This document shows, piece after piece, positions 1-9,280 of a stretch of DNA of 64,000 nucleotides. Within the stretch, counting starts at the first letter, position 1. Each line of letters opens with the position of its first letter. The DNA is from Paenibacillus sp. USDA918EY (GTDB lineage: Bacteria > Bacillota > Bacilli > Paenibacillales > Paenibacillaceae). The position numbers and the translations under genes are program-made. Location: the NCBI RefSeq assembly GCF_009870825.1, contig NZ_WTWY01000013.1, positions 93,359-157,358 of the forward strand, written 5' to 3'. The notes below the pieces were generated by a model that ran no database searches, was not told where the DNA came from, and saw only the letters and a list, made by a program, of their open reading frames with translations.

Positions 1-481
1 CAAGTAGGCCTTCGAAATCGTAACGGTGTCGCCGGACAACGTGTAATCGATACCTGACGTAAGCGGGGCTGCTCCATTGGCGATGCCGCTCAGCGTATTG
101 CCGTTTAATGTCAACGTTGTCTTCACATCGGCGTTGGCCGTCGCCCCGGCATACTTGTCAAAGGTTGCTGCCGAAGGATTGATCGCGCTATTGCGAGGCG
201 TCGAATCGGATACGGCGATGGTCATTGTCTGGTCCGCTCCGCCGCTAAACGTAAAGGTCAAGACCGACGTACCTGTCGGCTGCGCGTTCAAGTAGGCCTT
301 CGAAATCGTAACGGTGTCGCCGGACAACGTGTAATCGATACCTGGCGCAAGCTGGGCTGCTCCATTGGCGATGCCGCTCAGTGTATTACCGTTTAGTATT
401 AGCGTCGTTGTAACATCAGCGTTGGCCGCCGAGCCCTCGTATTTATCGAAGCTAGCGACCGCGGGATCGATCGCGCTGTTG
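1..481 (-). repeat. Tandem X2-module repeat, 288-bp period
   Basis: The DNA at 1-57 is almost identical to 289-345, and the encoded modules line up at a 96-residue period: unit one about 481-194, unit two from 193 past the window edge. Near-identity at DNA level within one gene suggests recent duplication or gene conversion between modules. The number of further copies cannot be seen. Confidence 0.8.
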
Positions 482-2265
482 TCAGGCAAAGGCACGATAT
501 TCGTTACATTGATTTTTTCCACGGTTTCGTTGCCTGCCAGGTCTTTGGCATACACGGAATATGTACCGTTTCCGGCGGCGGCAAAGCTCTTCGGAATCAG
601 GATATCCGTTCCCGCGTTCGCGAATGCGGCGGCGTTATTGTCCCCCGGAAGCCACTTCAGATTGGCCAGAGCATTCGAATTCCCGTAGGTCTCTACCGTA
701 ACCGTCATGATGACAGGGTCATTCGTCGGCCCCGTCGTCGATGGAAGGATCGAGACGGATGGCGCATCCGGCATGGTGACCGTGATACCGATCGGGTTTG
801 TCTTCTCTGCCAGGTATAGGCCGTCCCCCTCATATGCGGCTGTGACATGATGAAGTCCCGGCTGCAAGGAGGTAAGTTTCAATTGGGCGTAACCTTGGTC
901 GTTCAGCATGACGCTGCCTAATGGCTGGTTTCCTTCACTGAATGTGATGCTGCCTGAAGGTACGCCGAAATTTCCTGTCACGGATGCCGTAAACGTGATC
1001 GGCTCAAGATAAGTGGATGTCGTCACCGACGAGGTGAGCGATAGCTGCGGCTTCATGGGGATTTTTTTCGGCGTCATTTGCGCGCCGCCCCCGGAAGTAT
1101 TGTCTCCGAGGAGATTTTGCTTGCCCCAGGACCACAATCGTCCGTCCGCGTCAAGTCCATAGGATGCTCCGTAACCTCCATAAACGGAGACGAATGTGAC
1201 AGGAGTTCCGTTATCCAAGGCCTGCACTTTATGGGGAGCGGCGTTGACGGTTGTGCCATCCCCCAGCTGACCGGAATCGTTAAGACCCCATGTCCACATG
1301 TCGCCATGCTCATCGAGTGCCAGCACATGCTTCAGTCCCCCGGAAATCCGGACGAATGTGGCGGGGGTTCCATTGTCCGTTATGGAGAGCTTGGTTGGAA
1401 TCCAGGTTTCCGGGAGAGCTTTATCGCCAAGCTGGCCCTGATCGTTGCCGCCCCATGACCATACGTTTCCGTCCGTATCGATGGCCAACGCTAAAAACGG
1501 GCCTGTCCCATAAGTGGATCCTGCAGAAATCGATTGGAACTTCACTTCTTGGCCGCCGTCTATCAAAGTATGCTGCGAAGGACGATAGTCGGGCTGATAG
1601 AGGGTCCAAAGGCGCTGCCGGGAGTCAAGCGCGATCGCAAGCTCGTCATTCGCTTCCAGGGCATCAAAGACGACCGGATCGCCGTTGGGGTAGGTTAACT
1701 GCTGTTGGATAGGAACGGTTGGATCGGCCGTATACGTTCTCTGTCCCCATATCCATAACTTGCCGTGGACGTCCAAGGCAAAAGAAGAAGAACGCGCGGC
1801 GGCAATCTCTTTAAACTCGACAGGGGCCCCTCCGTTCTTTACGTCGATCTTTGTCCAGTTGATCACATTCGCTGTTGTTTGGCCTAGTCCCAGCTGCCCT
1901 AGCACGTTTTGCCCGGCCCCCCACAATCGGCCATTGCGGTCCAGAGCTATCGCATGATTTAAACCGACTTTGATTTCCTTGAATGACACCGGTACCCCGT
2001 TGTCCATTACATTGATTTGAAGAGGGGTGTAAGAATCGGACGTTGTTCCGTTACCGAACTGACCGGAAAGATTGGAGCCCCATGCCCAAATCCGGCCGCT
2101 CGAATCCAGCGCCAAAGTCGTATCCCGTTCCGTCGCCACCGAAGTGAACATCAAACCCGCCCCCGCTGCTTCCGCCTGCGGCGGTTGAACGAGAGTCAAA
2201 GGGGAAAGCAGCAGCATCAGGCACAGCAACGCAGCAATACGGCTTTTCATAAACGTTTTCGTCAT
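1..2265 (-). CDS. Secreted RCC1-repeat / Ig-like / X2-module surface protein (C-terminus off the window)
   Basis: The frame is open from the start near 2265 to the left edge, so 755 residues are visible and the C-terminus is missing. A signal peptide comes first (Lys/Arg, then a Leu-rich core ending in AEAAGA). Residues about 40-400 hold RCC1-type blades with repeated motifs such as WAWGSNLSGQFG, GLNHAIALD and WSWGGNDQGQLGD. An Ig-like domain (about 410-500) and a linker follow. From about residue 595 there are X2-type modules with FDKY, LTLNGNTLSGI, DYTLSGDTVTISKAYL and LTFTFSGGA. RCC1 propellers and X2 modules are typical of extracellular proteins that bind polysaccharide or the cell wall; the target is unknown. 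Two ATGs are possible (2271, 2265); the GAGAGG box sits 9 nt from 2265 but only 3 nt from 2271, so 2265 was chosen. No enzymatic domain is visible in the part present. Confidence 0.85.
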   Translation of the reverse strand, partial: MTKTFMKSRIAALLCLMLLLSPLTLVQPPQAEAAGAGLMFTSVATERDTTLALDSSGRIWAWGSNLSGQFGNGTTSDSYTPLQINVMDNGVPVSFKEIKVGLNHAIALDRNGRLWGAGQNVLGQLGLGQTTANVINWTKIDVKNGGAPVEFKEIAAARSSSFALDVHGKLWIWGQRTYTADPTVPIQQQLTYPNGDPVVFDALEANDELAIALDSRQRLWTLYQPDYRPSQHTLIDGGQEVKFQSISAGSTYGTGPFLALAIDTDGNVWSWGGNDQGQLGDKALPETWIPTKLSITDNGTPATFVRISGGLKHVLALDEHGDMWTWGLNDSGQLGDGTTVNAAPHKVQALDNGTPVTFVSVYGGYGASYGLDADGRLWSWGKQNLLGDNTSGGGAQMTPKKIPMKPQLSLTSSVTTSTYLEPITFTASVTGNFGVPSGSITFSEGNQPLGSVMLNDQGYAQLKLTSLQPGLHHVTAAYEGDGLYLAEKTNPIGITVTMPDAPSVSILPSTTGPTNDPVIMTVTVETYGNSNALANLKWLPGDNNAAAFANAGTDILIPKSFAAAGNGTYSVYAKDLAGNETVEKINVTNIVPLPDNSAIDPAVASFDKYEGSAANADVTTTLILNGNTLSGIANGAAQLAPGIDYTLSGDTVTISKAYLNAQPTGTSVLTFTFSGGADQTMTIAVSDSTPRNSAINPSAATFDKYAGATANADVKTTLTLNGNTLSGIANGAAPLTSGIDYTLSGDTVTISKAYL

Positions 2266-2271
2266 CGTCAT

Positions 2272-2653
2272 TTTCCTCTCATATAGTCTCGTGCCTATGC
2301 ATAAAAGAGTTTGAGTACTGGAAGCCCCGGATTCGTCGAGTAAGGCAAGTTTTTATCGTCCTAGCACCTCCTTTTTCGATAGCCTGCCATCGCGATTTTC
2401 TGAACATAGGGAAAGTTTCTAACACGCTGCTCGCTTGCGCACTTCTTTCCCGGTTTTATGGACGTCCCTCAACCGTTTGCGGCATCCATTGCCGGTGAGG
2501 CTTAAGGACGGCATATACCAATACGTACACATGATTAATATATCGTCTTCCCGGGAATCTCTCGATAGATTTTTGCGAAATCCTATTAAAAATGTCGTCG
2601 ATAGGCGATCCGCGCTGATTCAGGGGGAGCAAACGCATACATACCGCAGAGTG
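2272..2653. other. Intergenic stretch between the RCC1 gene and the araC-type gene
   Basis: No convincing gene, RNA family or repeat is visible. On the minus strand a strong Shine-Dalgarno-like AAGGAGGTG lies about 110 nt upstream of the RCC1 start, but no good start codon follows it. The promoter of the RCC1 gene must lie here, but no clear -35/-10 pair could be picked. Confidence 0.4.
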
Positions 2654-2693
2654 AAAAGGCTGACCCTCATTCATCATCCGGTATCAGCCTCTT
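2654..2693 (-). terminator. Intrinsic terminator downstream of the AraC-type regulator
   Basis: A 7-bp stem AGGCTGA (2657-2663) with TCAGCCT (2684-2690), flanked by four A on the left and CTTT on the right. Read on the minus strand the hairpin ends in CAGCCTTTT. It lies about 85 nt past the stop of the regulator. It could work weakly in both directions. Confidence 0.5.
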
Positions 2694-2777
2694 TAAATTA
2701 TATTGTGCTTTGATAAAGGTCCGAATCAGCATGGGGGCTGCATCGGGCCAAGATTCTTTTTGCGGGGTCACATGGCG

Positions 2778-3698
2778 TTATTCCGTAAAATGAGATTTTC
2801 CGGAACGTCCCTCCGTAAACTGCGCGCGCCTGAATTTGGCGGGGGATACGCCGAGCTTTTGGGTGAAAATCCGGGTGAAGTAGTGGACCGATTGGAATCC
2901 GCACCGGGAAGCGATGTCCTTGATGGACAAATCCCCGTGTAACAGCAGCTGCGAGGCGAGTTGGACCCTGTGTTCCTGAATATAGTGGACAAAGGTTTGG
3001 TTCGTATGCCGTTGAAACAATCGCGTCAGATGCCGGGGAGAAATATGAAGATGGCCCGCGACCTTCGGCAGCGTCAGCTCTTCGCTCAAATTGTCGTGAA
3101 TAAACAGCTTCGCCTGCCGGAAAAGGATGTTTTCTTCCCAGGCATGATCTGCCGGGTGCGGCAAAACGCTTTCCCGTTGAGGCCCGTGAAGGGCCGGAAT
3201 GGACAGCAGCAGGGAAGCGGAGGCGTGCTTCAGCAAGGCGGGGACGACAGGTTTTTGTTCATCGAAGATCGATATGACCGTTTCCCATAAATGGCCCAAA
3301 GGTTCGGCATCCGCGCCGTACACGACGGGCTTTGCCCGCTCCATAAGCAGGCGGTAATCTTCGACGGCGTTTGCCCCGGTGCGCTCCCCATCCACCTCGA
3401 AGGCTACATAGACCAGCGTGAGTCCCGCGACGCTTCGGATTTGATGCCATATGCCGGGCAAGGACAGGAAAGATGTCCCCTTGCTGATCGGATACTCGGT
3501 GCCGTTATCGATGTATGAACCGCTGCCGTCGACGACATAACAGGCTTCGAAAAACGAGTGGCGATGCAGGGCATTGTCGAAATGTTTGGGCATAAACCCC
3601 CAATAAAGAATCGAAAGACTGAAGTCCTCCGTTTCGATTCGGGTCAGCTGACGGTTGCATATGTGGTTGGCTTTGCGAAAGCTGGTTTCGATGGACAT
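2778..3698 (-). CDS. AraC-family transcriptional regulator with N-terminal cupin sensor domain
   Basis: This is a 306-residue protein. The N-terminal half (about 30-150) has the pattern of a sugar-sensing AraC cupin, with HRHSFFEACYVVDG and a GTSFLSLPGIWHQ segment. The C-terminal 100 residues carry two helix-turn-helix units: LPKVAGHLHISPRHLTRLFQ, then SIKDIASRCGFQSVHYFTR and a GVSPAKFRR ending. AraC-type proteins usually activate an adjacent sugar operon; here the divergent neighbours are a phosphomannose isomerase-like gene, a ROK protein and an alpha-mannosidase, so the ligand is probably mannose- or mannoside-related (inference). The start is supported by GGGGAG 7 nt upstream. Confidence 0.9.
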   Translation of the reverse strand: MSIETSFRKANHICNRQLTRIETEDFSLSILYWGFMPKHFDNALHRHSFFEACYVVDGSGSYIDNGTEYPISKGTSFLSLPGIWHQIRSVAGLTLVYVAFEVDGERTGANAVEDYRLLMERAKPVVYGADAEPLGHLWETVISIFDEQKPVVPALLKHASASLLLSIPALHGPQRESVLPHPADHAWEENILFRQAKLFIHDNLSEELTLPKVAGHLHISPRHLTRLFQRHTNQTFVHYIQEHRVQLASQLLLHGDLSIKDIASRCGFQSVHYFTRIFTQKLGVSPAKFRRAQFTEGRSGKSHFTE

Positions 3699-3777
3699 GA
3701 GGAAGCTCCCCTAAAATGTATTCGGAAAGGCGGCGCGTGGTTGGTCCGTTTATTGCAAAAGGATGGCCCGTTCATGC

Positions 3778-3810
3778 AAAGACGCCCGCAAGGTCCTTTT
3801 GTACAATGTT
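3778..3810 (+). promoter_or_regulatory. Possible activator-dependent promoter of the mannose-type operon
   Basis: A -10-like TACAAT occurs at 3802-3807 in the 250-nt divergent region between the araC-type gene and the isomerase-like gene. No good -35 lies 16-18 nt upstream, as expected for a promoter needing an AraC-type activator. It fits the context but is a weak call. Confidence 0.25.
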
Positions 3811-3948
3811 ACACGAGTTCGTTTTCGTTTGAAATACGGCAGTCCGGATGATCGCGCAAAAAGAAAAGGAAGTGGAAACACGGCGCTTGCGCCGGATGCC
3901 GGTTCGGATGTTTGATCGAAAGACGCGGGTGGGAAAGGAAGGAACGAT

Positions 3949-5748
3949 ATGTTTGAAAAAAGACCGCTGAACCCGGTTCGTCAAGCCGTGCTTGAAGACG
4001 GGATTCTGCAAGGATACGAGGCCGTTCTGGAGAGGGCGGTTTCCCAAGCGCATGGCCAAAGCGGCCATGTTGCCACGCTTGTGATCGACGGGACGCACGG
4101 GACCGACTTTCAGGCGCTGCTGAGACGTTTGATCCCTTACGCGGAAAAGCAAGGGTTTCGTTTCGCCGCCGCGGATACCTACGGTTATTTGAAATCGGGC
4201 ACGGAGCTCCGGAACCACTTTCGGCGGAACATCACCGATAACCGTGCTTTCGGGTACGTCGCGGAAGGCAGCATTGAAGAATATTTCGTGAGCGATGCGA
4301 GGGAACGCTTTGCGGCATACGCAGCGGAGGTATCGGAATCTGCGGCGGAGCCGACGCTGTTCGTCGTTTTTGGTCCGGGCGCTTTATGGCTGTGCGACGG
4401 CCGCTGCGATGCATCGATGTATCTCGACGTTTCCCGGGAGTACCAGGAGAAAGCCCATAAACAAGGGCTGCTGAACTTCGGGTTCGCGTGGAACGCGGAT
4501 GCCGTGGAAGCCTACAAAATCGCTTATTTCGTGGAATGGCCGCTCTTGGAGGCTTATCGCAAGGAACGCTTGGAAGCCTTCGACCTGTACGTCGACATGA
4601 ATGATCCCGACCGGCCCGTCCTGCTGACGATTCGCGATCTGCTTGCCGTTATCCGCGATATCGCGCGTTATCCGCTGCGCGTCAAGCCGTTTATGATGCC
4701 GGGCGTATGGGGCGGGCAATACATGAAGCGGCTCGCGGATTTGCCGGAGGACATGGTCAACTGCGCCTGGAACTTCGAGCCGATCGCGCCGGAAAATTCG
4801 CTGCTCGTGACGTATGAAGGGCGGGTCGCGGAAATTCCGTTTTTGCTTGTGATGGCGTATGCCCATCTGGAAATGATGGGAGCGCGCAACGTCCGTTTGT
4901 TCGGCGATTATTTCCCCGTGCGGTTCGACTACCTGGACACGATGGACGGCGACAATCTTTCCTGCCAGGTTCACCCGAAGCAGCCCTTTATCCGGGAGCG
5001 GTTCAACGAGTTTATGGAACAGCAGGAGTCGTATTACGTCATGGAAAAACAGGGCGATGCCAAAATCTATCTCGGTTTGACGGAGGGATGCGCGCCGGAG
5101 GCGCTTCGCGAAGCGGCCGAACGTTCCCAGGTTACCGGGGAGCCGATCGCCTTCACGGATTACGTTCAGGAATGGGCGAGCGAAAAAGGCAGCTTGTACC
5201 TCATTCCGACAGGCACGGTCCACTGCTCGGGAAAGGACAATTTCGTGTTGGAAATTTCCGCGACGACCTGGTGGTTTACGTTCAAAATATACGATTACGC
5301 GCGAAAGGATCTGGACGGCAAGCCGCGGCCGCTGAACATCGATTACGCCTTCGAGAACATCGATTTTTCGCGAACAGCGGAGTGGGTACGGAAGAACCTG
5401 ATCCCGGGCCCGAAGCTGCTGGGAACCCAGGGAAGCAACGAGGAATACGTGCTTGGGGAAAGGGAGGATCTGCTGTTTTACGTCAACCGCATCCATTTGA
5501 ACGACCGCTGGGAGGATGCCACCGGCGACGAGTTCGTCATGCTGAACCTGGTCGAAGGGGAATCCGTGCGGATCGTTTCGCTGGAGGACGAAGCGGCATA
5601 CGCCGAGTTTCGTTATGCGGAATCCTATATCATCCCGGCTTCGTTTGGCGCCTATGCCATCGTTAATTTGGGCGAAGGACCGTGCAAGCTGATCAAGGCG
5701 GGCGTTTCGAAATCGTGGAACATCAGCTTGGTGGATGCGGATGAATGA
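3949..5748 (+). CDS. Class I mannose-6-phosphate isomerase-like protein with an N-terminal degenerate P-loop domain
   Basis: The protein has 599 residues, about twice a short Firmicute ManA. The C-terminal part (about 240-595) is a type I phosphomannose isomerase cupin: SCQVHPKQ near 337-344 and GTVHCSGKDNFVLEISA near 421-437 supply the usual metal-binding Gln/His/His/Glu set. The expected reaction is mannose-6-phosphate to fructose-6-phosphate interconversion. The N-terminal 230 residues look like a nucleoside/uridine-kinase-type fold with HVATLVIDGTHGTDF where a P-loop would be, but the GxxxxGK[ST] lysine is missing, so kinase activity is doubtful. The ribosome site is GGAAGG 5-6 nt before ATG. 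The gene heads an operon with the ROK gene, whose start overlaps its end. Confidence 0.8.
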   Translation: MFEKRPLNPVRQAVLEDGILQGYEAVLERAVSQAHGQSGHVATLVIDGTHGTDFQALLRRLIPYAEKQGFRFAAADTYGYLKSGTELRNHFRRNITDNRAFGYVAEGSIEEYFVSDARERFAAYAAEVSESAAEPTLFVVFGPGALWLCDGRCDASMYLDVSREYQEKAHKQGLLNFGFAWNADAVEAYKIAYFVEWPLLEAYRKERLEAFDLYVDMNDPDRPVLLTIRDLLAVIRDIARYPLRVKPFMMPGVWGGQYMKRLADLPEDMVNCAWNFEPIAPENSLLVTYEGRVAEIPFLLVMAYAHLEMMGARNVRLFGDYFPVRFDYLDTMDGDNLSCQVHPKQPFIRERFNEFMEQQESYYVMEKQGDAKIYLGLTEGCAPEALREAAERSQVTGEPIAFTDYVQEWASEKGSLYLIPTGTVHCSGKDNFVLEISATTWWFTFKIYDYARKDLDGKPRPLNIDYAFENIDFSRTAEWVRKNLIPGPKLLGTQGSNEEYVLGEREDLLFYVNRIHLNDRWEDATGDEFVMLNLVEGESVRIVSLEDEAAYAEFRYAESYIIPASFGAYAIVNLGEGPCKLIKAGVSKSWNISLVDADE

Positions 5749-6652
5749 AGGCGTGTTGGCTTTTGATGTCGGCGGTACGTACGTGAAGGCGGGCATTGTG
5801 GGAATCGACGGGAGCTTGTTCGGGCCTCTTTGTTCTTTTCCCGCGAGATCCGGCGATCCGAAGGAGGCGCTGCTGCAGTATTTTACGAAGCTGGTGGCGA
5901 CTCAGGGGAAGCGGATTCCTGACGGATGCGCCATTCGGGGCGTAGGGCTGGCTTTTCCGGGCCCTTTCGATTATGAACGGGGGGTCTGTCTCACCCGGGG
6001 CTTGAACAAGTTCGAGGCTTTGTACGGTGTCAATCTCAAGGAGGAATTAACGGCCAGAATCGCTGCAATTCCGGAACTGGAAGGGAAATGGAGCGGCGCC
6101 CCGGCGGTTGTTATTGAAAATGACGCGGCTTTGTTCGCGCTTGGCGAATACGCCTTTGACGCGGGAAGGTCCGGGGTAAGGACGATGTATCTAACGATCG
6201 GTACGGGGCTTGGCTCCGCTTTCTTATGCCGCGGTAAGCTGATCAAACGGGGCGTCGGGGTTCCCGAAGGCGGCTGGCTGTACCGGCTCCCCTACCGGGA
6301 GGGCGTGCTGGACGATTATATTTCGCGCAGGGGCATCGTCCGGCTTGCCGAAGAGTTGGGGATCCAAGGGATGACGTCCGGAGAAGAGGACGTGAAACGT
6401 TTGGCGGAGCGGGCGTATGCCGGCGAAGCGCAGGCCGTGCAATTGTTCAGCCATTTTGGCGAAAGGCTGTCGGAGGCGCTGCTTCCCTGGCTCCGCTCCT
6501 TTCGGCCCGATTCGGTCGTGATCGGCGGGCAAATCGCCAAATCGGCGGACCTGTTCGTTTCAGATCAGCTCGGCGGCGTTCCGGTTCGAATTGCGGCGGA
6601 TACGTCGATAAGCGTGCTTAGAGGGGCAAGCCGGCTTTTTGTCGACATGTAG
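5741..6652 (+). CDS. ROK-family protein (sugar kinase-like), zinc motif missing
   Basis: About 303 residues with a ROK/ASKHA fold: AFDVGGTYVKAG phosphate loop at the N-terminus, VGLAFPGPFDY, the VIENDAALFALGEYAF catalytic-Asp region and LTIGTGLGSAF. ROK enzymes phosphorylate glucose, fructose, mannose or amino sugars. The usual CxCGxxGCxE zinc-binding motif after the GG segment is absent: the region reads GGWLYRLPYREGVLDDYISR with no cysteine. It may be a divergent kinase or a non-catalytic sugar sensor. No HTH is present, so it is not a ROK repressor. The reading frame overlaps the end of the isomerase gene. Of two ATGs (5735, 5741) the second has GGTGG six nt upstream. Substrate inference: mannose or fructose, from the neighbours. 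Confidence 0.8.
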   Translation: MNEGVLAFDVGGTYVKAGIVGIDGSLFGPLCSFPARSGDPKEALLQYFTKLVATQGKRIPDGCAIRGVGLAFPGPFDYERGVCLTRGLNKFEALYGVNLKEELTARIAAIPELEGKWSGAPAVVIENDAALFALGEYAFDAGRSGVRTMYLTIGTGLGSAFLCRGKLIKRGVGVPEGGWLYRLPYREGVLDDYISRRGIVRLAEELGIQGMTSGEEDVKRLAERAYAGEAQAVQLFSHFGERLSEALLPWLRSFRPDSVVIGGQIAKSADLFVSDQLGGVPVRIAADTSISVLRGASRLFVDM

Positions 6653-6823
6653 GGTGCAGTATTCGCTTCAGTTTCTCCGATTCTTTGAATGAAATTTGGC
6701 ATGAGATGCTTAAATTTCGGCTCAACATCATCATTAGTGATTTAAAAATAACGAGAGTAACGGAAGGGACGGAATCGGTTCTTCCGATTTTATTAAAAAA
6801 TCTTCATGATGGGAGAGGTACTC

Positions 6824-9280
6824 ATGAATAAACCAACCCGAAAATGGCGCATGTTTGTGATTCACCATTCGCATACCGACATCGGTTACACCGATCGGCA
6901 GGAGCGGATCGAGCAATACCATGTCGATTTTATCCGCCAGGCCGTCAACATTTCCAAAGACATCCGGTCCGGAAAACGCGAAGAATGGCGGGGGTTCACA
7001 TGGACCTGCGAGACGTTTTGGGCAGTGGAGCGGTTTTTGAAGGAAGCCGGCGGCGAAGAGCAGCGGGATTTTGCGGAGGCGGTGCGGCTGGGAGACATTG
7101 AACTTTCGGGAACCTACCTGAACATGACGGAGCTTGCCGACGAGGACCTGCTCAGGTCCATCCATGCCAAGGCGGCCGCATACGGGCGCTCCATCGGCCG
7201 TCCCGTGGATTCGGCGATGACCGCCGACATTAACGGCTACAGCTGGGGGTATGCGCAAAGCCTGCTGGATGCGGGCATTTCGCATCTGTTTTCATGCATT
7301 CATACGCATCACGGCATGTTTGCGTTGGGCCGCAAGCAGACCCCGTTCTGGTGGGAAACGCCGGACGGCAGAAAGCTTCTCGTATGGAACGGGGAGCATT
7401 ACATGTTCGGGAACGAGCTGGGCCTTTGCCCGGACGGGGTCGGCAGCTACATGATCCGGGACGAATTCCGGACGCCGGCGATCGTGGACAATCGGGAAGA
7501 GATCATGGAAACGCGCATCGAACGGTATTTGTGCAAGCTGGAAGAGGAAGGATACCCGTACGACTTCGTTCCGGTCATGGTATCGGGACTGGCGACGGAC
7601 AACGGCTCGCCGAACGGCGAAATCGCGCGGGCCATTCAGGCATGGAATGAACGGTATGGGGATGGAATCGTATTGGAAATGTCCACGTTAAGCCGGTTTT
7701 TCAGCCATTTGAAGAAGCAGGAGGCGGAAATTCCGGTGTACCGCGGGGATTGGCCGGACTGGTGGTCGGACGGGGCCGGCTCCACGCCGATGCAAACCCA
7801 ATTATTCAGGGATGCCCAGCGGACGCTGCGGAAGGTGAAAAGCTTGGACCCCGGGCAGCAAATCGTCGGCATCCAGGAACTGGCCGACATCGAGCAGGAG
7901 CTTGTAATGTATGCCGAGCATACATGGGGATTTCACGCCTCGGTGCATTCGCCTTGGCACTGGAACGTGCAGATGCTCGAAGCGCGCAAGCTTGCCTTTG
8001 CGGCGAACGCCAGCCGTTTGGCGCACCGGGCGTTGGATAAAGTGCAGCGCGCTTTGGGCGGGTCTCTGCTTCATCCCGGACGCCCCTTCCGTTACCGGGT
8101 GGCCAATACGGAGCGGCACGCATTAAGGCAGCTGGCGGATTTCGAATGGGACGGCTTCGAAAACGAACGCTTCAAGGACGGCATGGAAGTGGTTGACGAA
8201 AGCACGGGGCAGGTTGTTCCCCACCAACCTGGCGTTCAGTGCGCCACGGTTGACGTGAATCTCATGCCCGGGGAACGGAAGCAGTACCTGATCCGTCCCG
8301 CCAAAACGCCGCCAAAGGCAAAAACGACAAGCAACGTCAAGCTGGTCGGCGCCGATACGGTGTACGACATCGAGGATATGTACCCTTCGGGCGAGGCGAT
8401 GGACGCATGCGTCTTTTCGCAGCATGGCGCTGAATCCCCGTATGTGAACATCCGCTGGAACGAAGAAGGGATCGTATCCTGGGTCATCAAAGAAACGGGA
8501 GAGGATTTGATACGCAAAGACCGGAAACACGGCGCGTTTACGCCTGTATATGAAGTGACTCCTGCGGATGGCCCCGTGAATCCGGGAAGCATGTATGCCG
8601 TGCGCAGCGCGATGGGCCGAAACCGCAAGGGGATGAACGTCCAGCGTTCCGCCGGCCGGCTCACGAAGGCCAAGGCCGTTTCGAACGGCCCGTTGTATGG
8701 AGCGGTGGAGCTGCAGTTTGAAACGCTTGGAATGAGCTGTTATTCGGTATTTCTGAAGCTTCATGCAGCGTCGAGCCGGGTCGACGTCTCCGTTCGTTTC
8801 CACAAGGACAGCGTATGGGAACCGGAAAACGTCTATATTTCATTGCCGTTTACTTCCGGAATGCCGCATGCCGAGACGTTGTGGCTGGATAAAGCCGGAG
8901 CGCCCGTCCGTCCGTGGATCGACCAGCTGCCGGGAACGCTGCTGGACTACTATTGCATTCAGGAAGGACTGTCCTATGTAGGAGAAAACCGTGCCATTAT
9001 GATCGCCGCGCCGGATACGCCGCTCGTGCAGTTAGGATCGCTTGAATACGGGAAACGGCTGCTTCATACGCAGCAAAACGAGGAGACGGAACGCCACCTC
9101 TACGTGTGGGCCATGAGCAACTATTGGGAAACCAACTTTAAGGCGACGCTGGGCGGGTTTTACGAATTCCGCTATTTCATCGAATGGAGCAAGGACGTCG
9201 GGTCGGCGGAAGAAGCGATCGGCCGGTGCAAGGCCCTGAGTGCCGGGGCTGCCGTGTGGCGGACGCAAGCGGACGCATAA
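6824..9280 (+). CDS. Glycoside hydrolase family 38 alpha-mannosidase-like enzyme
   Basis: 818 residues from the chosen start. The N-terminal catalytic domain begins with HHSHTDIGYTD (His and Asp zinc ligands, residues about 12-22), and ADINGYSWGYAQ near residue 133 carries the Asp expected as the nucleophile. A C-terminal beta-sandwich region with GH38 character follows from about residue 430. There is no signal peptide, so it acts in the cytoplasm, probably on imported mannosides or mannosyl-oligosaccharides, releasing mannose for the upstream ROK and isomerase-like proteins. ATG at 6824 follows GGGAGAGGT by four nt and is preferred over the in-frame ATG pair at 6806. A terminator lies about 160 nt downstream. 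Some bacterial GH38 members act on other alpha-mannose or glyceryl-mannoside substrates. Confidence 0.85.
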   Translation: MNKPTRKWRMFVIHHSHTDIGYTDRQERIEQYHVDFIRQAVNISKDIRSGKREEWRGFTWTCETFWAVERFLKEAGGEEQRDFAEAVRLGDIELSGTYLNMTELADEDLLRSIHAKAAAYGRSIGRPVDSAMTADINGYSWGYAQSLLDAGISHLFSCIHTHHGMFALGRKQTPFWWETPDGRKLLVWNGEHYMFGNELGLCPDGVGSYMIRDEFRTPAIVDNREEIMETRIERYLCKLEEEGYPYDFVPVMVSGLATDNGSPNGEIARAIQAWNERYGDGIVLEMSTLSRFFSHLKKQEAEIPVYRGDWPDWWSDGAGSTPMQTQLFRDAQRTLRKVKSLDPGQQIVGIQELADIEQELVMYAEHTWGFHASVHSPWHWNVQMLEARKLAFAANASRLAHRALDKVQRALGGSLLHPGRPFRYRVANTERHALRQLADFEWDGFENERFKDGMEVVDESTGQVVPHQPGVQCATVDVNLMPGERKQYLIRPAKTPPKAKTTSNVKLVGADTVYDIEDMYPSGEAMDACVFSQHGAESPYVNIRWNEEGIVSWVIKETGEDLIRKDRKHGAFTPVYEVTPADGPVNPGSMYAVRSAMGRNRKGMNVQRSAGRLTKAKAVSNGPLYGAVELQFETLGMSCYSVFLKLHAASSRVDVSVRFHKDSVWEPENVYISLPFTSGMPHAETLWLDKAGAPVRPWIDQLPGTLLDYYCIQEGLSYVGENRAIMIAAPDTPLVQLGSLEYGKRLLHTQQNEETERHLYVWAMSNYWETNFKATLGGFYEFRYFIEWSKDVGSAEEAIGRCKALSAGAAVWRTQADA

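Noticed and set aside
1..688. Plus-strand open frames over the X2 repeats
   Set aside because: They are antisense to the signal-peptide-led RCC1/X2 gene and only repeat because the underlying modules repeat.
4384..5796. 470-codon open frame on the minus strand over the isomerase-like gene
   Set aside because: Antisense shadow of a gene with intact cupin motifs.
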